Of a stretch of DNA of 6,602 nt, positions 1 through 4,606 are shown piece by piece. The notes below the pieces were generated by a model. It searched no databases. It worked only from the letters and a program-made list of their open reading frames with translations, and had not been told where the DNA came from. Positions within the stretch are counted from its first letter, which is position 1. Every line of letters begins with the position of its first letter. The DNA comes from Clostridia bacterium. GTDB lineage: Bacteria > Bacillota_A > Clostridia > Oscillospirales > CAG-272. The position numbers and the translations under genes are program-made. The stretch lies in contig JAGBGV010000312.1 in the NCBI GenBank assembly GCA_017935805.1, positions 1 to 6,602 of the forward strand. Direction: 5' to 3'.

Positions 1-20
1 AAGGCTAATATTGACATAAA

Positions 21-208
21 GTGCAGCTTGAACTTGTTCGAAGCGGACAGTCGAGCAACGATACGAAGTATCGTAACCTGTCCCTACCGTCAGTCGGGAC
101 GGTTGAGCAAAGCGGCAAGGGTGATGTGTAGTTTGAGCATGTTCGATGCGGCGGGAGATAAACCCCTGCCCTACAGTTGGTTGGGGTGGTGGGGCAATTG
201 AGCAAAGC
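21..208. repeat. Degenerate hairpin-rich repeat region upstream of gdpP
   Basis: No gene is visible in 1-363. Positions 21-46 and 126-151 are direct repeats with 21 of 26 bases identical, 105 bp apart. The 11-mer TTGAGCAAAGC occurs exactly at 103-113 and 198-208. Several short stems lie inside: GGACAG (45-50) with CTGTCC (78-83), enclosing CGATAC-GAA-GTATCG (59-73); ACCGTC (86-91) with GACGGT (98-103); and GCAT-GTTCG-ATGC (137-149). A TTGA-like lead followed by a small hairpin and then GCGG recurs at about 28, 103 and 133. This looks like a noncoding dispersed repeat, duplicated at least once. Its function is unknown and its left boundary may lie outside the window. Confidence 0.6.
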
Positions 209-258
209 ACCAAAAACTCACCAAAACAAAATTTTTCTTTATTTATATTAAAATAATG

Positions 259-287
259 TAGATTATTTCACCACTTTGTGCTATAAT
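259..287 (+). promoter_or_regulatory. Extended -10 promoter for gdpP
   Basis: A perfect TATAAT lies at 282-287, preceded by TG at 279-280, giving an extended -10 (TGCTATAAT). The -35 position at 17-bp spacing (TAGATT, 259-264) matches the consensus at only three of six bases, which is usual for extended -10 promoters. The flanks are AT-rich (230-300). Transcription would start near 294 and leave a leader of about 70 nt before gdpP. It is the best sigma-A type promoter in the window and probably drives gdpP and some or all of the genes downstream. Confidence 0.65.
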
Positions 288-363
288 ATACCTTACAGTA
301 CAATTATCATGGGTCAGTATACGTAAATAAGAACGAAAGATAAAAGAAAGGCTGACAACTCAC

Positions 364-2379
364 ATGAGCAAAAACAGCAAAGATAAAAACGATCTTCGGA
401 GAATACGCCAGGAGACCGGCATTGCCTGCACTGTCAGCGGAGCGGTGTTCCTCGGTGCATTTGCCGCACTAAGCGCGCTTACAAAAATAAATACCATCGC
501 TATCGGCATTGTCCTGTTCCTGCTCCACGCCGGAGTGTGCGTAGGTGCCTATTTCCTGTTCGAGAAAAAAGCGCGAGCAGTTGCAGTTGACGAAAAGCTT
601 GCTCCCGTTATGGGCCGCATTATGTTTGACGCGGTCGTGAAAATGAACAACCCCGTGTTTATCTGCGACTCATCCGAGCGTGTTATCTGGTTCAACCAGG
701 CAATGGAAGCGCTGTACCCCGAAAAGGGCAGACTGTACGGCAATACGATCACCTCCCTCTGCGGCATAACACTCACCGACATCAGAAACGACCGCAGTAA
801 CGCAGGCGCAAGATTCGAGATAGGCAGCCGTTCATTCTGCGCAAAATACAACCACATCAAAACCGAAGACGACGACTTTGCGTTGATCATCACCTCGGAG
901 ACTACAGAGCTTGACGCCCTGAACGAGAAAATAGCAGGAGACGAAGCAGTTGTTTGCTACATCATCATCGACAACCTTGGTGAAATGATGCAGTATGACA
1001 GCGAGCAGTACCGCCCCGCATCCTCAAAGATCGACGAGATACTCCGTTCCTGGGCTGATGAGTACGGCGGCATCCTCAAGGAATACGAGCGCGACAAATA
1101 TCTGTTCATTACCGAAAACAGAGCTCTCCACGAGATGATAATTCAGAAATTCGACATTCTCGACCGAGTTCGCGGCGTGACAGTCGGCGACACCAATCTT
1201 CCTCTGACGATCTCGATGGGCGTTTCCGCTATCCACGGCACCTTTGAGGAAAAGGAAAGAGCAGCTCACGCGGCACTTGATATGGCACTCCAGCGCGGCG
1301 GTGACCAGGCAGCTGTCAAGAGTGACGATTCAATGGAATTCTTCGGCGGCGTAACAAAGACTGTTCAGAAACGCACCAATGTCCGGGCAAGAGTTGTGTC
1401 AAACGCGCTGATGGCGGCAATGAAGCAGGCATCCAACGTGCTGATCATGGGCCACAAATACGCGGACTTTGACGCATTTGGCTCCTGCGTGGGACTTGCT
1501 AAGCTGGCAATGTTCTGCGGTGCGAAGGTAAATGTGATAATTGATCCTGCGGACAGAAATCTCCTGGGCTGCAGACAGCTTCTCGCGAACGAAGCAGAAT
1601 TCAGCGGCGTGTTCATCGATGCATCCCGCGGTCTCGACCTTCTTGAAACGGGCACGCTGGTCATCATGTCCGACGTGAATAATATAAAGATCGCGGAAGA
1701 GCCGGAGCTTGCCAACCGCACAGACAACCTTGCAGTAATCGACCACCACAGAAAGGTGTCCGAATTCGAGCGCGAGCCTGATGTTGAATACATCGAGCCC
1801 TCCGCTTCCGCTGCCTGTGAGCTTGTTGCGGAAATGCTTGAGCAGGTGCTTCAGAAGGACGACCTTTCAGCAGCCGTTGCAAGCGTTATGCTGGCAGGTA
1901 TCACCCTCGACACGAAGCAGTTCACCAAGAACACCGGTACTCGCACGTTCTCTGCGGCGATGTATCTCCGTGACAGAGGAGCCGACCCCACAGCGGTGCG
2001 CGCCCTGTTCAGAGAAAGCTTCGACGACTATAAGCGCGAAGCGAGATTCCGCGGAAATGTTGAAATTTACCGTGGCGTGTGCGCTATCACCATAGTTGAC
2101 GATATCAACGAAACAGACGGCGGATACAGAATAATCGCGGCAAAGGCGGCTGACAATCTTTTGATGGTCGACGGGGTCAAGGCTTCCTTCGCGGTGACAA
2201 AGCTCGGCGAGGTGGTGCACATCTCCGCCCGTTCAGCAGGAGGCATCAACGTACAGCTGATCATGGAGGAAATGGGTGGCGGCGGTCACTTTGACGGTGC
2301 GGCGGCTCAGATACGCGAGCAGACCATGGACGAGATCATCCAGTCACTCAAGCGCGCCATTGATAAGATAATAGGATAA
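364..2379 (+). CDS. gdpP: GdpP, membrane-bound cyclic-di-AMP phosphodiesterase
   Basis: The protein (671 aa, close to the roughly 660 aa usual for the family) hydrolyses c-di-AMP to pApA and so affects potassium and osmotic balance, cell-wall stress and beta-lactam tolerance. Two membrane helices lie at about residues 19-39 and 42-66. A PAS-like domain (about 84-185; haem-binding in some homologues) follows, then a degenerate GGDEF domain (about 190-325) with RGGDQ at 311-315, the form typical of GdpP rather than an active diguanylate cyclase. The DHH domain shows GHKYADFDAFGS (363-374; H364, D368, D370), D437 and the DHH triad at 460-462. The C-terminal DHHA1 domain has GGGGH at 638-642. All expected metal ligands seem present, so it should be active. 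The start ATG has AGAAAGG 12 nt upstream. It is the first gene of the group, ahead of rplI and dnaB as in many Firmicutes. The yybS-like membrane gene often found upstream is not in the window. Confidence 0.95.
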   Translation: MSKNSKDKNDLRRIRQETGIACTVSGAVFLGAFAALSALTKINTIAIGIVLFLLHAGVCVGAYFLFEKKARAVAVDEKLAPVMGRIMFDAVVKMNNPVFICDSSERVIWFNQAMEALYPEKGRLYGNTITSLCGITLTDIRNDRSNAGARFEIGSRSFCAKYNHIKTEDDDFALIITSETTELDALNEKIAGDEAVVCYIIIDNLGEMMQYDSEQYRPASSKIDEILRSWADEYGGILKEYERDKYLFITENRALHEMIIQKFDILDRVRGVTVGDTNLPLTISMGVSAIHGTFEEKERAAHAALDMALQRGGDQAAVKSDDSMEFFGGVTKTVQKRTNVRARVVSNALMAAMKQASNVLIMGHKYADFDAFGSCVGLAKLAMFCGAKVNVIIDPADRNLLGCRQLLANEAEFSGVFIDASRGLDLLETGTLVIMSDVNNIKIAEEPELANRTDNLAVIDHHRKVSEFEREPDVEYIEPSASAACELVAEMLEQVLQKDDLSAAVASVMLAGITLDTKQFTKNTGTRTFSAAMYLRDRGADPTAVRALFRESFDDYKREARFRGNVEIYRGVCAITIVDDINETDGGYRIIAAKAADNLLMVDGVKASFAVTKLGEVVHISARSAGGINVQLIMEEMGGGGHFDGAAAQIREQTMDEIIQSLKRAIDKIIG

Positions 2380-2390
2380 AAAAGAATAAA

Positions 2391-2527
2391 TACTTTTCGA
2401 ACCATAGTGAGAAAAGTTACCACAACTTTTGCGAAGCAAAAATATCACTTTCACGAAGTGAAAATATCACTTGCCGTAAGGCAAATATCACTGCCGTAAG
2501 GCAATATCACTACCGTAAGGCAATTAC
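2391..2527. repeat. Header hairpin plus five-unit mini-hairpin array before rplI
   Basis: The header (2391-2429) contains a 7-bp stem, ACTTTTC (2392-2398) with GAAAAGT (2411-2417). Five palindromic units follow: TTTTGC-GAA-GCAAAA (2427-2441), TTTCAC-GAA-GTGAAA (2449-2463), TTGCC-GTAA-GGCAA (2471-2484), TGCC-GTAA-GGCA (2492-2503) and a decayed TACC-GTAA-GGCA (2511-2522). The linker ATATCAC separates units 1-2, 2-3, 3-4 and 4-5, and a variant ATTAC ends the array at 2527, two bases before the rplI ribosome binding site. The period is 19-22 bp. The array fills almost the whole gdpP-rplI gap and would lie in the rplI leader if transcribed. GUAA is a GNRA tetraloop in RNA, and GC-GAA-GC is a known very stable mini-hairpin motif in DNA. 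The function is unknown. Confidence 0.85.
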
Positions 2528-2528
2528 T

Positions 2529-2533
2529 GGAGG
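2529..2533 (+). promoter_or_regulatory. Strong ribosome binding site of rplI
   Basis: GGAGG lies 8 nt before the ATG at 2542. It is the strongest Shine-Dalgarno sequence in the window, as expected for an abundant ribosomal protein, and it fixes the rplI start. It sits directly after the last unit of the hairpin array, so structure in the array could affect ribosome access. Confidence 0.85.
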
Positions 2534-2541
2534 AAAATACA

Positions 2542-2985
2542 ATGAAAGTAGTACTTTTACAGGACGTTAAAGGACAGGGCAAGAAGGACGAGCTCATCAA
2601 CGTTTCCGACGGATACGCTCGCAACTTCCTCTTCCCGAAGAAATTAGCCGTTGAAGCAGACGCAAAGATCCTCAACGACATAAAGAACAAGGAAGCGGCA
2701 AGACTCCGCAAGATCGAGCTTGAAAAGGCTGCTGCAAGAGAAACTGCCGAAAAGCTTCAGGCACTTGTTGTAAAGATCAAGATCCAGCAGGGTAACGACG
2801 GCAAGTTCTACGGCTCCGTTACCACAAAGGACATCGCGGAAGGTCTTCTCGCACAGCATAAGATCGAGATCGACAAGCGCAAGATCGTTATGCAGAACCC
2901 CATCAAGGCATACGGCAGCTACTCAGTTGACGTAAAGCTGTACCCCGAGATCGCCGGCAAGATCAACGTGCTCGTTTGTGAGTGA
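2542..2985 (+). CDS. rplI: 50S ribosomal protein L9
   Basis: L9 binds 23S rRNA near the base of the L1 stalk and helps maintain reading frame and ribosome spacing. At 147 aa it has the usual length. The N-terminal RNA-binding domain carries the family signature: [15 protein letters not shown] at residues 1-15 and GYARNFLFP at about 24-32. A long, charged linking helix follows (about 41-75), and then the C-terminal domain (about 80-147), which includes GKFYGSVT. Nothing is truncated or missing. The gene lies between gdpP and dnaB, a common Firmicutes order. It is separated from gdpP by 162 bp and from dnaB by 267 bp, and both gaps are filled with repeats. No promoter of its own is convincing, so it is probably read from the gdpP promoter. 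Confidence 0.97.
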   Translation: MKVVLLQDVKGQGKKDELINVSDGYARNFLFPKKLAVEADAKILNDIKNKEAARLRKIELEKAAARETAEKLQALVVKIKIQQGNDGKFYGSVTTKDIAEGLLAQHKIEIDKRKIVMQNPIKAYGSYSVDVKLYPEIAGKINVLVCE

Positions 2986-3004
2986 GTCAATGTTAGCCTG
3001 ATCC

Positions 3005-3093
3005 TGTCATCCTGAGCGAAGTACATAGTACGTAGCCGAAGGATCTAATAGAGATTCTTCGACTTCACACTCCGTGTTACGCTCAGAATGACA
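3005..3093. repeat. 89-bp imperfect palindrome (TGTCATCCTGAG family), cloverleaf-capable
   Basis: The outer arms are TGTCATCCTGAGCG (3005-3018) and CGCTCAGAATGACA (3080-3093), pairing at 13 of 14 positions. A central hairpin pairs CGAAGGATCT (3037-3046) with AGATTCTTCG (3052-3061) at 9 of 10 positions around loop AATAG. Between outer and central stems lie two minor hairpins, GTAC-ATA-GTAC (3021-3031) and ACAC-TCC-GTGT (3067-3077). The whole can fold as a three-armed cruciform. From memory, TGTCATCCTGAG...GAAGGATCT repeats are scattered through many bacterial genomes. It resembles a small non-autonomous, MITE-like element. It has no coding capacity, and no target-site duplication is obvious. 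Related sequence recurs at 6513-6602. Confidence 0.85.
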
Positions 3094-3115
3094 AAGTGTA
3101 ACTTTTTAATACAAT
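3088..3115 (+). promoter_or_regulatory. Possible dnaB promoter using the end of the palindrome
   Basis: ATGACA (3088-3093, five of six matches to TTGACA) and TACAAT (3110-3115, five of six matches to TATAAT) are separated by 16 bp. The -35 box is the last six bases of the palindromic element, and the -10 box lies in AT-rich sequence just before the hairpin header. A start near 3121-3123 would put the hairpin array in the dnaB leader. There is no extended -10 and no experimental support, so this is a candidate only. Confidence 0.4.
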
Positions 3116-3238
3116 TACTTTTCGAACCAAAGTGAGAAAAGTTACAACAACTTTCACAAAGTGAATACATCACTGCGAAGCAACATCACTCGACGAGGTC
3201 GAACATCACTTTCACGAAGTGAATACATCACTTTTCAC
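3116..3238. repeat. Header hairpin plus four-unit mini-hairpin array before dnaB
   Basis: The header (3116-3154) matches 2391-2429 at 37 of 39 positions and keeps the 7-bp stem ACTTTTC (3117-3123) with GAAAAGT (3136-3142). Four units follow: TTCAC-AAA-GTGAA (3153-3165), TGC-GAA-GCA (3174-3182), TCGAC-GAG-GTCGA (3190-3202) and TTCAC-GAA-GTGAA (3211-3223). Linkers read ACATCAC or TACATCAC, not ATATCAC as in the first array. Beyond the last linker (3224-3231) a half unit, TTTTCAC (3232-3238), runs into the dnaB ribosome binding site region. The unit sequences differ from those before rplI, but the architecture and the placement immediately upstream of a start codon are the same. Confidence 0.85.
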
Positions 3239-3242
3239 AATT

Positions 3243-3246
3243 GGAG
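3243..3246 (+). promoter_or_regulatory. Ribosome binding site that fixes the dnaB start
   Basis: GGAG lies 6 nt before the ATG at 3253. An in-frame TTG at 3241 would add four residues (MEFI), but it overlaps this Shine-Dalgarno sequence and has no ribosome binding site of its own at normal spacing. The ATG at 3253 is therefore preferred. Confidence 0.85.
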
Positions 3247-3252
3247 TTCATA

Positions 3253-4590
3253 ATGAATACGAACTTTGACACAATCGAGCGGCGAATGCCCTTCTCTCTC
3301 GAGGCGGAGCAGTCCCTTCTCGGCTCAATTTTGATAGACCCATCCTGCATGGATAATCTTGCGGCAGTGATCGGCGCTGATGACTTCTATCTCCCCGAGC
3401 ACTCGGAGATCTTCTCCGCAATGCAGTCCATGTACCTCAAATCCAAAAATATCGACGTGGTAACACTGATCGAGGAGCTTGTGCAGAGCGGTACATATGA
3501 CGAGGCAGGCGGAAGAGAATACTTAAAGCTTGTTGCACAGGCTGTACCTGCCGCTGTAAATGCACTTGACTACGCAAAGATCGTCCGCGACAAGGCGATT
3601 CTCCGTCAGCTGGTAGAGGCAGGCGAGGATATCGCGGAAGCGGCATATGCGGGAGACGACGAAACAGAAGCACTTCTTGAATACGCCGAGGGCAAGGTAT
3701 TCCGCATCGCTGAAGGCAGAGAGAACAAGAACTTTGTACACATCCGCGACGCACTTGTTCAGGTGTATGACCGACTGACAAAGCTGTCACAGGATCCCGA
3801 GGCACTTCGAGGCACTCCCACAGGATTCACTGCACTTGACAACGTGATCGTGGGCATGGGTGACTCTGACCTTGTGCTAATCGGTGCCCGTCCCGGTATG
3901 GGTAAGACCTCCTTTGCAATGAACATCGCAACAGAGGCGGCAATCAAAACGAAAAAGACAGTCTGCGTGTTCTCTCTGGAGATGTCAGCGGAGCAGCTTG
4001 CTAACCGTATGCTCTCAAGTGAGGCGCAGATCGACAGCTATAAGATGCGCTCCGGCGAGCTCAGCGGTGACGATTGGAAAGCCATCGCCCATGCATCATC
4101 CCGTCTTTCGGAAACTGATATCCTCATCGACGACACTCCCGGCATCTCCGTCACAGCTATGAAATCCAAGCTGCGCCGAGTAAAGAATCTGGGTCTTGTG
4201 CTCATCGACTATCTCCAGCTCATGCAGGGCGACCGCCACACAGACAACCGCGTGCAGGAGGTCGGTGACATATCAAGAGGACTGAAGCTTCTGGCGAAAG
4301 AGCTTGGCGTGCCGGTGGTTTGCTGTGCACAGCTGTCCCGTGGTCCCGAAAGCCGTGTGGACAAGCGCCCCATGCTGTCCGACCTTCGTGACTCCGGTGC
4401 CATCGAGCAGGACGCGGATATCGTAATGTTCCTCTACCGTGACGAATACTACAAGGATGAGGTAGTGGATCAGTCCGTTGCCGAGGTCATCGTTGCGAAA
4501 AACCGTCACGGCTCACTTGACAAAGTAAAGCTGGGCTGGATCGGACGCTACACCAAGTTCACCAATCTTGCAAGAGAAGCCGGCGAATAA
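3253..4590 (+). CDS. dnaB: Replicative DNA helicase DnaB
   Basis: This hexameric 5'-3' helicase unwinds DNA at the replication fork and works with DnaG primase. It is called DnaC in Bacillus subtilis. With the ATG at 3253 it is 445 aa, normal for the family. The N-terminal domain (about residues 10-110) begins with the usual PFSLEAEQSLLGSIL. A linker follows, then the RecA-like domain with Walker A GARPGMGKTS (211-220; K218, T219), SLEM with catalytic E243, Walker B LVLIDYLQLM (315-324; D319), a sensor Q360 in CCAQLSRGPE, the SDLRDSGAIEQDADIV block (about 376-391) and the arginine-finger region KNRHG (416-420). No intein interrupts the ATPase motifs, a common insertion site in DnaB. dxs begins 16 nt after its stop, so the two are probably co-transcribed. 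A separate promoter at 3088-3115 is possible. Confidence 0.97.
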   Translation: MNTNFDTIERRMPFSLEAEQSLLGSILIDPSCMDNLAAVIGADDFYLPEHSEIFSAMQSMYLKSKNIDVVTLIEELVQSGTYDEAGGREYLKLVAQAVPAAVNALDYAKIVRDKAILRQLVEAGEDIAEAAYAGDDETEALLEYAEGKVFRIAEGRENKNFVHIRDALVQVYDRLTKLSQDPEALRGTPTGFTALDNVIVGMGDSDLVLIGARPGMGKTSFAMNIATEAAIKTKKTVCVFSLEMSAEQLANRMLSSEAQIDSYKMRSGELSGDDWKAIAHASSRLSETDILIDDTPGISVTAMKSKLRRVKNLGLVLIDYLQLMQGDRHTDNRVQEVGDISRGLKLLAKELGVPVVCCAQLSRGPESRVDKRPMLSDLRDSGAIEQDADIVMFLYRDEYYKDEVVDQSVAEVIVAKNRHGSLDKVKLGWIGRYTKFTNLAREAGE

Positions 4591-4606
4591 CGCCTTATAT
4601 ATAATA

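Noticed and set aside
11..16. TTGACA as a -35 box
   Set aside because: No acceptable -10 hexamer lies 15-19 bp downstream, and the site is over 250 bp from the first gene.
2427..2527. CRISPR array
   Set aside because: The units are about 20 bp with constant 7-bp linkers and palindromic bodies. There are no 28-37 bp identical repeats with unique spacers and no cas genes.
2391..2541. Autoregulatory ribosomal-protein leader for L9
   Set aside because: The same header and array type stand before dnaB, so the structure is not specific to rplI. It also lacks resemblance to a known ribosomal-protein leader.
2451..2711. Minus-strand 86-aa reading frame starting in rplI and running into the hairpin array
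   Set aside because: It is antisense to rplI and its C-terminal part is a translation of the repeats. It resembles the spurious small proteins such arrays produce.
3005..3093. tRNA gene, suggested by the cloverleaf shape
   Set aside because: There is no T-arm or anticodon-arm consensus, the central loop is 5 nt and the side stems are only 4 bp. The sequence matches a dispersed palindrome family instead.
3241..3252. TTG start for dnaB giving MEFI at the N-terminus
   Set aside because: The TTG overlaps the GGAG ribosome binding site that serves the ATG at 3253, and the DnaB family N-terminus fits the later start.
4600..4605. TATAAT just before dxs as a promoter
   Set aside because: No -35 match exists at 16-18 bp spacing, and transcription would start inside the dxs coding region.
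4568..4606. TTG start for dxs inside the end of dnaB
   Set aside because: It adds 13 residues not expected in Dxs, has no Shine-Dalgarno, and the ATG at 4607 gives the normal family N-terminus.
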